Shown piece by piece: positions 1 through 6,400 of a stretch of DNA of 6,952 nt. The notes under the pieces were generated by a model. The model was given only the letters and a program-made list of their open reading frames with translations. It ran no database searches and was not told the origin of the DNA. Source of the stretch: an uncultured Gemmatimonadota bacterium (GTDB taxonomy: Bacteria > Gemmatimonadota > Gemmatimonadetes > Gemmatimonadales > Gemmatimonadaceae); NCBI GenBank assembly GCA_946479015.1, contig CAMLEQ010000208.1:1-6952 (forward strand), read 5' to 3'. Every line of letters starts with the position of its first letter. The stretch's first letter is position 1. Both the position numbers and the translations under genes were made by a program.

Positions 1-16
1 CATGGGAGTGCGGGTC

Positions 17-50
17 CGCGGGGCGGGGGCGCGCGATCGATCACCCCGCG
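17..50 (-). terminator. Possible hairpin downstream of the phosphorylase gene
   Basis: CGCGGGG (17-23) and CCCCGCG (44-50) form a perfect 7-bp inverted repeat around a 20-base loop, starting 24 bases after the phosphorylase stop codon on the minus strand. No U-rich tract follows, the loop is long, and the sequence is extremely GC-rich, so chance pairing is a real possibility. The remainder of 1-74 shows nothing else recognisable. Confidence 0.2.
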
Positions 51-74
51 CCAGGCGATCCGCTCCCGCGCGCG

Positions 75-2582
75 CTACCGCTGCCAGAGCACGAGCGGCG
101 CTTCCAGCGGCACCATCGCCCCCTCGTGCCACGGCACGATCCGCGGCGTGAAGTCGTCCGACGGCCGCTCCGCGGGCACGCGAGCCACGTACGTGGCGGC
201 GCCCGCACGCCCGTCGTCCGGCGCGGCGCGCGTCATCGGGACCACGACGCCGGGCGCCGTCCCCACCGGGTCGGCGTAGAGCTCCACGCGCACGTCGCCG
301 GGGTCGACGGCGCCGAACGACACCTCCACCGAGAACTGCCACGCCCCGCCATCCCGCCGCACGGAGCGGCGGCCGAAGCCGAGCGTTCCCCAGTCGCGCG
401 CGAGCCGCTCGCGCCACGCCGCGAGATCGCGCGCCAGCCGCGCGCCGTCCGCCGCGCGCAGGCGCAGCCGCTCCACGGCGGGGAGGTAGAGCCGGTCGAG
501 ATACTCGATGACCATCCGGTTGGTGCTGAAGCGCGGCGCGAGCGCGCCCATGCTCGCGCGCATCCGGGCGATCCACCTCGATGGAATCCCGCGCTCGTCT
601 CGATCGTAGAACTCGCGCGCGATCTCGCGCTCGAGCAGCTCGTACAGCCGCTCCGCATCCGCGCCGTCCCCATTCCCCTCCAGCACCCACCCCAGCGAGG
701 GGTCGTACGCCTCGTCCCACCAGCCGTCGCGCGACGACACGTTGATCCCGCCGTTCGCCAGCACCTTCATCCCGCTCGTGCCGGACGCCTCCCACGGCCG
801 CCGCGGCGTGTTGAGCCACACGTCCACGCCCCGCACGAGCTCCTGCGCGAGCGTGATGTCGTAGTCCTCGAGGAACACCACGCGCGCACGGACCTCGGGG
901 CGCCGCGCGAACGCGGCCCACTCGTGCACCAGCGCCTTCCCCACCTCGTCCTCCGGGTGCGCCTTCCCCGCCACCACGAGCTGCATCGGGCACGCCGGAT
1001 CGTTCAGCAGCCGCGCCAGCCGCGCGGGATCGGCGAGCAGCAGCGTGGGACGCTTGTACTCGGCGAACCGGCGCGCGAAGCCGAGCGTGAGCGCGTCGGG
1101 ACCGAACACCTCTCTCGCGCGCGCGAGCTCCGCGTCGTCCGCCCCCGCGAACCCCAGCTGCCGCGCGAGCCGCGAGCGCACGACATCCACGAGCGTGCGC
1201 CGCGCCGCGACGCGCATCGCCCACAATTCCTCATCGGACGCGCAGCAGATGCGCTCCGGCAATCCGTCCACCGCGCCCATCCAGCGCGCCTTGCCGCAGC
1301 TCTCCTCCCAGAGCCGGTCCGCCTGCGGGGAGTCCCACGTGGGCACGTGCACGCCGTTCGTCACGTGCGTCACCGGCACGTCGCGCTCGGGCCACCGCGG
1401 GAACATCCCGGCGAACAGCCGGCGGCTCACCGCGCCGTGCAGCGCGCTCACCGCGTTCACCGCACCGCTGCCGCGGAAGGCGAGCACCGCCATCTTGAAC
1501 GGCTCGCTCTCGTCGCGCGGATCGAGGCGGCCGAGCCCCACCAGCTCCTCCACGGAGATCCCCAGCTCCGGCGCGTACCGCCGCAGATAGGGGAGATGCT
1601 GCCGGATGAGCGCCGGATCGTGGCGCTCGAGTCCCGCGGCCACCGCGGTGTGCGTGGTGAACACGTTCCCCGCCCTCGTGGCGCAGAGTGCTTCGTGAAA
1701 GGTCGTGCCATGCCGCCCCATGAACGCGCGCGCGCGCTCGAGGATGCTGAACGCCGCGTGCCCCTCGTTCAGGTGGCAGATGTCCACGTCGATGCCGAGC
1801 GCCTCGAGCGCGCGCCAGCCGCCGAGTCCGAGCACGATCTCCTGCATGAGCCGGCGCTCGTGCCCCGCCACGTACAGCTTCCCGGTGATGTCGCGGTCCA
1901 CGGGGCTGTTGAGCGGGTCGTTGCTGTCGAGCAGGTAGAGCGGCACGCGCCCCACCTGCGCGCGCCACACGCGCAGGTACAGCGGCCGTCCGGGAAAGTC
2001 GAGCGTGACGTGCAGCCAGCCGCCGCCCGTGGCGGGCACCGGACGCACGGGGAGCGCGATGGGATCGTTGAACGGGTACGCCTCCACCTGCCGGTCGTCG
2101 GCGTCGAGCATCTGCCGGAAGTACCCCTCCTGGTACAGGAGCCCCACCCCCGTCACCGGCACGCCCAGATCACTGGCCGCCTTGAGGAAGTCCCCCGCGA
2201 GCACCCCGAGCCCGCCGGCGTACAGCGGAAGCGCCTCGCCGAGGCCGAACTCCAGGCAGAAGTAGGCGGCGTGCCGGAGCGGCGCGTCCGGGTGCGACGT
2301 CGCATACCACCCCGGTTCCGCGAGGTAGCGCCGGCGCGCCTCGTCCAGCCGCTCCAGCTCCCGCGTGAACGCCGGATCGGCGGCGAGGCGCTCGAGCCGC
2401 GCGCGCGGGATGTCGTGGAGAATCGTCCACGGATTCTCCGAGCGCTCCCAGCTCGATGGATCGACGGTGTGCCACAGCTCGTCGGCCGCGTGGCTCCACG
2501 TCCAGCGGAGATCCAGCGCGAGCGACTCCAGCCGGTCGAGCCCTTCCGGCAGTGCGCGCGAGAACACGAGATCGGTGGTCAT
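75..2582 (-). CDS. glgP: Alpha-glucan (glycogen/starch) phosphorylase, short GT35 type
   Basis: This 835-residue protein should be a cytoplasmic PLP-dependent phosphorylase that releases glucose-1-phosphate from the non-reducing ends of alpha-1,4-glucan. Residues about 13-120 resemble the DUF3417 N-terminal region of the short phosphorylases (the Mycobacterium/Thermus/Thermotoga kind), with the conserved EFGL and YAGGLGVLAGD stretch at 111-131. NEGH (272-275), THT (310-312) and HVTNGVH (406-412) line the active site. GFARRFAEYKRP (501-512) matches the phosphate-binding region, and EASGTSGMK (598-606) carries the PLP lysine, K606. The last 100 or so residues look like a beta-rich appendage rather than part of the catalytic fold. 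Length is normal for this subtype and all key motifs are intact. ATG at 2582 is chosen because the 17 in-frame codons between it and the preceding gene's stop contain no ATG, GTG or TTG. Only weak Shine-Dalgarno-like GGTGG/GGCGG lies upstream. It follows the adaptor gene by 51 bases and is probably co-transcribed. Preference for glycogen versus maltodextrin cannot be read from the sequence. Confidence 0.95.
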   Translation of the reverse strand: MTTDLVFSRALPEGLDRLESLALDLRWTWSHAADELWHTVDPSSWERSENPWTILHDIPRARLERLAADPAFTRELERLDEARRRYLAEPGWYATSHPDAPLRHAAYFCLEFGLGEALPLYAGGLGVLAGDFLKAASDLGVPVTGVGLLYQEGYFRQMLDADDRQVEAYPFNDPIALPVRPVPATGGGWLHVTLDFPGRPLYLRVWRAQVGRVPLYLLDSNDPLNSPVDRDITGKLYVAGHERRLMQEIVLGLGGWRALEALGIDVDICHLNEGHAAFSILERARAFMGRHGTTFHEALCATRAGNVFTTHTAVAAGLERHDPALIRQHLPYLRRYAPELGISVEELVGLGRLDPRDESEPFKMAVLAFRGSGAVNAVSALHGAVSRRLFAGMFPRWPERDVPVTHVTNGVHVPTWDSPQADRLWEESCGKARWMGAVDGLPERICCASDEELWAMRVAARRTLVDVVRSRLARQLGFAGADDAELARAREVFGPDALTLGFARRFAEYKRPTLLLADPARLARLLNDPACPMQLVVAGKAHPEDEVGKALVHEWAAFARRPEVRARVVFLEDYDITLAQELVRGVDVWLNTPRRPWEASGTSGMKVLANGGINVSSRDGWWDEAYDPSLGWVLEGNGDGADAERLYELLEREIAREFYDRDERGIPSRWIARMRASMGALAPRFSTNRMVIEYLDRLYLPAVERLRLRAADGARLARDLAAWRERLARDWGTLGFGRRSVRRDGGAWQFSVEVSFGAVDPGDVRVELYADPVGTAPGVVVPMTRAAPDDGRAGAATYVARVPAERPSDDFTPRIVPWHEGAMVPLEAPLVLWQR

Positions 2583-2633
2583 GCGCCACCGCCGGGATCG
2601 ATGTCGCGCGCGGCGCCCGGGCGCGCGACCGGG

Positions 2634-3827
2634 TCACGACGCACGCGACGTCACCGGCTTGCCGTCGGAGATCTGATCGGAGGGGAAGAGGATGACCTCG
2701 TCCCCGACGCTCACCCCCGAGCGCACTTCCGCCGCGGCATCGCCGAGGTGTCCCACCCGCACCTCGCGACGGCGCGCCCGACCACCATCGATCACGTACA
2801 CGCTCCACCCCCGCGCTTCGCGCACGAGCGCGCTCGTGGGCACCGCCACCACGTTGCGCGCCGACCAGGTGATGATGCGCGCCTCCACCCGGAAACCGTC
2901 GCCGAGCGTCGGCGGCGGGTTCGGCGCATCGATGATCACGTTCACCCGCTGCTCGTCCACGCCGAGCGCGGACACCTTCGTGAACGCCGCGGGCTCCACC
3001 TCTCGCACGCGCCCCGGCAGCGCGCCCTCCGTCTCCTCCCCGCCCCCGTCCCCCGACCACCGCTCCAGCCGCACCGGGTCGCCGGGGTGGATGGTGGCGC
3101 CGTCGCTCGAGAGCACGTCCACCACCACCTCCAGCACGCGCGGCTCGCCGATCTCGATCAGCGGCGTCCCCGCCGCCACCACACGCTCGCTCCGCTCCGG
3201 CACGCGCAGCACGCGTCCGCTCGCCGGGGCGCGCACGAGCACCACCTCCCCCGCGGCGCCGCCCAGCTCCACGAGCGCGGCGCGCGCCTGACGCACGTCC
3301 GCCTCGGCGGCGCGTGCGCGCTCCCCGGCCGCGCGCGCGTTCTCCTCCGCCTCCCGTAGCGCGAGCGTGCTCTGCTCCACGTCGCGCGGCGCGAGCGCTC
3401 CGGCGTCGGCCAGGCGCCGCACCCGCTCCAGCTCCCGGCGCTGCAACACGAGTGCCTCGCGCGTGGCCCGCACGCGCGTGTCCGCCTCGCGCGCCAGCGC
3501 GAGCGCCGCATCCACGCGCGAGCGCGCCTGCGCGGTGGCCGGCGCATCCAGGGGAAGGGGCGCGAGACGCGCCAGCGGATCGCCCGCGTGCACCACGGCG
3601 CCCTCGAGCAGGGCGATCCGCTCCACGCGCCCGGCCACCGGCGCCGCCACCACGTACCGGTCGCGCACGCGCGTGCGCCCGTCGGCGCTCACGGCCACTT
3701 CCAGCGGGCCGCGCGTCACGCGCGTCGTCTCCACCGCGAGCGGGCTCGGTCGCATCGCCAGCGCCACGCCGGCCACCGCCGCCGCGGCGATCACGAGCAG
3801 GATCACGCGCCTCCGCATCGATCGCAT
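2634..3827 (-). CDS. HlyD/MacA-family periplasmic adaptor subunit of an efflux transporter
   Basis: This 397-residue protein is a membrane-fusion (adaptor) protein that should bridge an inner-membrane transporter and a TolC-like outer-membrane channel. A basic N-terminus (MRSMRRR) precedes a single hydrophobic anchor at about 8-25. No lipobox cysteine is visible, so it is probably an inner-membrane-anchored periplasmic protein. Two half-motifs of a lipoyl-like domain lie at about 57-90 and 194-227 and flank an Ala/Arg/Glu-rich alpha-helical hairpin at about 97-190. The hairpin turn contains R135, L139 and A146, with the spacing of the TolC-docking R-x3-L-x6-S motif but Ala for the last Ser. 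A beta-barrel (about 232-325) and a membrane-proximal domain (about 326-390) follow. Partnership with the permease is inferred from adjacency: the genes are 9 bases apart. M1 is preferred to M4 because AGGGG lies 6 bases before it. The substrate is unknown. An RND-type adaptor is the alternative reading, but the FtsX neighbour favours an ABC system. Confidence 0.9.
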   Translation of the reverse strand: MRSMRRRVILLVIAAAAVAGVALAMRPSPLAVETTRVTRGPLEVAVSADGRTRVRDRYVVAAPVAGRVERIALLEGAVVHAGDPLARLAPLPLDAPATAQARSRVDAALALAREADTRVRATREALVLQRRELERVRRLADAGALAPRDVEQSTLALREAEENARAAGERARAAEADVRQARAALVELGGAAGEVVLVRAPASGRVLRVPERSERVVAAGTPLIEIGEPRVLEVVVDVLSSDGATIHPGDPVRLERWSGDGGGEETEGALPGRVREVEPAAFTKVSALGVDEQRVNVIIDAPNPPPTLGDGFRVEARIITWSARNVVAVPTSALVREARGWSVYVIDGGRARRREVRVGHLGDAAAEVRSGVSVGDEVILFPSDQISDGKPVTSRAS

Positions 3828-3833
3828 CGCTCG

Positions 3834-3838
3834 CCCCT
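3834..3838 (-). promoter_or_regulatory. Ribosome binding site of the adaptor gene, overlapping the permease stop codon
   Basis: The minus strand reads TAGGGG across the end of the permease gene. The AG of the permease stop codon TAG forms the first two bases of AGGGG, which sits 6 bases before the adaptor ATG at 3827. This geometry suggests translational coupling of the two subunits: ribosomes terminating on the permease would occupy the adaptor start region. Confidence 0.6.
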
Positions 3839-6197
3839 ACTCGCGCGTCTTGAGCGCCCGCACGAGGTCCAGCCCGTTCACCATCCCGCGCGCCACGAGC
3901 GCCGCGAGCGCGGCGGACGCCAGCACCACCGCGACGGAGAACGCGTACGTGCCCGCATCGGCGATGAACGGGAAGTGGAACCGCTCGCTCTGGAACCCCT
4001 GCGCCAGCGCGGCGCTGAACGCCAACCCGAACGCGACCCCCACCGGGATCGCCGCCACCGTCACCACCGCCTGCTCCCCCACGAGGGTGCGCGTCACCTC
4101 GCCGCGCGTGAAGCCGAGCACGCGGAGGCTCGCCAGCTCGCGGCCGCGCTCGGAGATCGCGACGCGCGCGTTGTTGTAGACCACGCCGAGCGCGATGAGG
4201 CACGCGCTCCCGATCACGATCGGCATCACGAGCGCCGTGCTCTGGCGCATCTGCTCCTCCATGTTGTGGAGGATCGCCGCGCGCGACACCTCGCCGCTCA
4301 CCCCCGGCAGCTCGCGGAGCGCCACCGCCACCGCCGGCTCGGCGCCGTCGCGCACGGAGAGGTAGGCACCGCTGATAGCGTCCCCCTCGCGCAGCAGCCG
4401 GTTGAGCGCGCGGCGATCCATGTACGCGCCCTGCCCGGTCATCTCGTCCACCATCCCGACCACCACCAGCGGACGACGCACCCCGCCCAGCTCGAGCAGC
4501 TCCGCCGTCACCGTGTCGCCGGCGCGCGCGGGGAGCGCGCCCGCCCGGCGGGGGGTGAGCACCGCGCCCCCGGGGGGGATGGCGTCCCCCCGCGCGCGCA
4601 GGTCGTGGAGCCGCCACAGGTCGCCGCCCCCCTCGCGTCCGGTGATCGACGTCGTGCGCACGGCGGTGCCGCGGCGCAGCCGCACGCCGGTGGTGCGGAA
4701 CGGTTCCGCGGCCAGCACTCCGGGCACGTGCCGCAGCTCGTTCGCCGCGCGCAGCGGACGCACCTGCGTGAAGACGGTGGTGAAGTCCCATCGCGCGGCG
4801 CGATCGAACTGCACGTCCACCATCCAGCGGAACGCGTCGTTGGGGTACCGCCCCGCGGCCAGCAGGGCGATGGCGAGCGCGATCCCCACGATCCCCGCGG
4901 CCGTCCGCAGCGGGCGCCGCTCGAGGTTGCGCAGCACCATCCGCGTCGCCGGCGAGACGAACGCGCCGAGTCCCAGCCGCTCCGCGAGCAGCGGGCGGTA
5001 GCGCCCCGGGGACTCCGGCAGCAGCGCCTCCGCCGGGGGGAGCGAGGTGGCGCGGTGCACGGCGCCGAACGCGCCGAGCAGCGCGAAGCCGCCGCTCACT
5101 CCCACCCCCAGCACCGCGCCCCACCAATCCACCATCGGGCGCAGCGCGGGGAAGTGGAAGTACACGGCGTAGAGCCGGAGGAAGGCGCGACCCATCCACA
5201 CGCCGGCCGCGAGCCCGCCCACCGCGCCGAGCCCCACCGCGCCGAGGGCGAAGGCGAGATAGTGCGCGCCCACCTCGCGATCGGTGTAGCCGAACGCCTT
5301 CAGCGCCGCGATCTCCTCGCGCTGCGACGACACCAGGCGCGACAGCACCACGTTCAGCAGGAAGGCGCCGACGATCAGGAAGAACACCGGGTAGACGGTG
5401 GCGTACACCGCGAGCTGGCGGAACTCGTCGGCGAGCACGCGCGCCGAGAGCTGGTCCTTGCGCCCATACGCCCCCGCGCTCCCCCACGGCGCGAGCAGCC
5501 GGTCGAGCGCCTCGATCACCGCCGGCTCGCTCGCGCCCGGCGCGAGGCGCACCACCACGTCGTTGAACGCGCCCTTCATGTCGAAGGCGGTCTCCAGCGT
5601 TCGGCGGCTCGTCCACAGGATCGCGTAGCGCCGGTTGTCGATCACGCCGGCGGCGCCCACCTCCACCACGAACTCCGGTGAGAGCCCGACGCCCACCACG
5701 CGCAGCCGCTGCCACCGCCCGTTGATCACCGCGCCGAGCGTGTCGCCGGGCGCGAGATGGTTCGCGGTGGCGAACGGCTCGCTCGCGATCACCTCGTCGT
5801 CGCGCCCCGGCGCGATCCAGCGGCCGCGGCGCACGTACACCTCGTTCAGCATCGGCGCGCGCCGCTCGGGGATGGACACCATGTGCCCGACCGCCGGCTC
5901 GGCGAGCCGCGGCACGTCGAGCGTCACGTCGCGCACGATCCGCGTCTGGAGCGCGCCCACGCCGGCGATCTCCGCCAGGTGCCGCTCGAGCGGGAGCGGC
6001 GCGCGTTGCAGCGTCGCGAACACGTCGCCGAGCCGGTACGTGGCGAAGTACGCGTCGCGCGCGCTGCGGATCGACGCGAGCGTGCTGCGCAGCCCCATGA
6101 TCGTCATCGCGCCGCACGCCATCACCGCGGCGGTCGAGACCACCTGGATCCAGTGGCGGCGCAGGTCGCGCGTCAGCTTCCGGTCGAGTGCGCGCAC
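3837..6197 (-). CDS. ABC transporter permease with two FtsX-like domains (MacB/LolE-type superfamily)
   Basis: This 786-residue inner-membrane protein is the membrane subunit of a type VII (mechanotransmission) ABC system. Hydrophobic segments lie at about 16-39, 266-288, 312-336, 358-382, 432-449, 654-676, 708-732 and 750-772, suggesting eight membrane helices. Large extracytoplasmic domains lie at about 40-262 and 450-650. Both halves carry the FtsX coupling signature after the first helix of their three-helix bundle: REEIAALKAFGYTDREV (293-309) and ERGRELASLRVLGFTRGEV (683-701). A Pro-Ala-Glu turn (388-390) follows the first bundle. Having two FtsX domains in one chain suggests that it supplies both membrane halves of the transporter. 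No nucleotide-binding domain is fused to it: there is no Walker A or ABC signature. The start is GTG at 6197, supported by AGGAG 5 bases upstream and by the absence of a nearby in-frame ATG. It heads the probable operon with the adaptor. The substrate (lipid, lipoprotein, peptide or drug) cannot be deduced. Confidence 0.93.
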   Translation of the reverse strand: MRALDRKLTRDLRRHWIQVVSTAAVMACGAMTIMGLRSTLASIRSARDAYFATYRLGDVFATLQRAPLPLERHLAEIAGVGALQTRIVRDVTLDVPRLAEPAVGHMVSIPERRAPMLNEVYVRRGRWIAPGRDDEVIASEPFATANHLAPGDTLGAVINGRWQRLRVVGVGLSPEFVVEVGAAGVIDNRRYAILWTSRRTLETAFDMKGAFNDVVVRLAPGASEPAVIEALDRLLAPWGSAGAYGRKDQLSARVLADEFRQLAVYATVYPVFFLIVGAFLLNVVLSRLVSSQREEIAALKAFGYTDREVGAHYLAFALGAVGLGAVGGLAAGVWMGRAFLRLYAVYFHFPALRPMVDWWGAVLGVGVSGGFALLGAFGAVHRATSLPPAEALLPESPGRYRPLLAERLGLGAFVSPATRMVLRNLERRPLRTAAGIVGIALAIALLAAGRYPNDAFRWMVDVQFDRAARWDFTTVFTQVRPLRAANELRHVPGVLAAEPFRTTGVRLRRGTAVRTTSITGREGGGDLWRLHDLRARGDAIPPGGAVLTPRRAGALPARAGDTVTAELLELGGVRRPLVVVGMVDEMTGQGAYMDRRALNRLLREGDAISGAYLSVRDGAEPAVAVALRELPGVSGEVSRAAILHNMEEQMRQSTALVMPIVIGSACLIALGVVYNNARVAISERGRELASLRVLGFTRGEVTRTLVGEQAVVTVAAIPVGVAFGLAFSAALAQGFQSERFHFPFIADAGTYAFSVAVVLASAALAALVARGMVNGLDLVRALKTRE

Positions 6198-6202
6198 CGT
6201 CG

Positions 6203-6207
6203 CTCCT
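6203..6207 (-). promoter_or_regulatory. Ribosome binding site of the permease gene (decides a GTG start)
   Basis: On the minus strand this reads AGGAG and lies 5 bases upstream of the GTG at 6197-6195. It is the best Shine-Dalgarno match in the region and is the main reason for choosing GTG as the start. The two ATG triplets further upstream (beginning at 6252 and 6259 on the minus strand) are out of frame with the permease. Confidence 0.7.
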
Positions 6208-6246
6208 GCCGGCTCGGCTCGCCCCCCCGGCGGGAGTGCCGGAGAG

Positions 6247-6260
6247 GGTCATCGGTCATC
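6247..6260. repeat. Perfect 7-bp tandem direct repeat in the divergent intergenic region
   Basis: GGTCATC occurs twice in direct succession (6247-6253 and 6254-6260). The second copy overlaps the candidate -10 of the permease promoter and the first falls at the predicted transcription start. Tandem heptamers over a promoter can be a binding site for a regulator, but a repeat of this length can also arise by chance or slippage. Confidence 0.5.
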
Positions 6261-6286
6261 CTGACGTGAGATCGCTGCCGCGACAA
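6258..6286 (-). promoter_or_regulatory. Candidate sigma-70-type promoter for the permease-adaptor-phosphorylase unit
   Basis: On the minus strand TTGTCG (6286-6281) is followed after 17 bases by CAGGAT (6263-6258). The -35 matches the TTGACA consensus at 4 of 6 positions and the -10 matches TATAAT at 3 of 6, including the important A2 and T6. Transcription would begin near 6251, giving a leader of about 54 bases before the GTG start. The match is modest, and weak -10 boxes are usual in GC-rich genomes, so this is a candidate only. Confidence 0.3.
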
Positions 6287-6390
6287 TCGGCTGCATCCGC
6301 GCGCGGTGTAGGCATGCCCCCGACCGCGGGCCCCGCCCCCACCCTGGCGCACCGCCGGCCTCATGGCTATCGTCGCGCCATCTCTCGCTC

Positions 6391-6394
6391 GGAG
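6391..6394 (+). promoter_or_regulatory. Ribosome binding site of the beta-propeller gene
   Basis: GGAG lies 6 bases upstream of ATG 6401. It supports that start over the out-of-frame ATG at 6363. No in-frame ATG was found in the stretch just upstream of 6401. Confidence 0.6.
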
Positions 6395-6400
6395 TCGTCC

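Noticed and set aside
1..3. CAT at the left edge, which could be a minus-strand ATG of a following gene.
   Set aside because: Only the single codon is visible and no Shine-Dalgarno precedes it on the minus strand, so nothing can be claimed.
126..3359. Plus-strand open frame of about 1077 codons antisense to the phosphorylase and most of the adaptor.
   Set aside because: Its product is almost entirely Arg, His, Pro, Ala and Glu with no recognisable domain, and it crosses the boundary between two clear genes. It is the mirror of high third-position GC in the real minus-strand genes.
3588..5681. Plus-strand open frame of about 697 codons opposite the permease and the start of the adaptor.
   Set aside because: His/Arg/Pro-rich composition, no domain, and it spans the junction of two well-supported genes; a GC shadow.
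6222..6242. Run of seven C followed by a small stem CCGGC/GCCGG (6227-6231 and 6238-6242) in the permease leader.
   Set aside because: A 5-bp stem with a 6-base loop is commonplace in sequence this GC-rich. No riboswitch or leader-peptide pattern accompanies it.
2170..6252. Minus-strand open frame of about 1360 codons spanning permease, adaptor and the start of the phosphorylase.
   Set aside because: It is out of frame with all three recognised genes and encodes low-complexity Arg/Ala/Gly-rich sequence. Long spurious frames are expected where stop codons are rare.
6344..6373. Possible plus-strand promoter: CTGGCG (6344-6349) and TATCGT (6368-6373) with an 18-base spacer.
   Set aside because: The -10 matches 4 of 6 but the -35 is poor. 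In isolation this is not enough to call a promoter for the beta-propeller gene.
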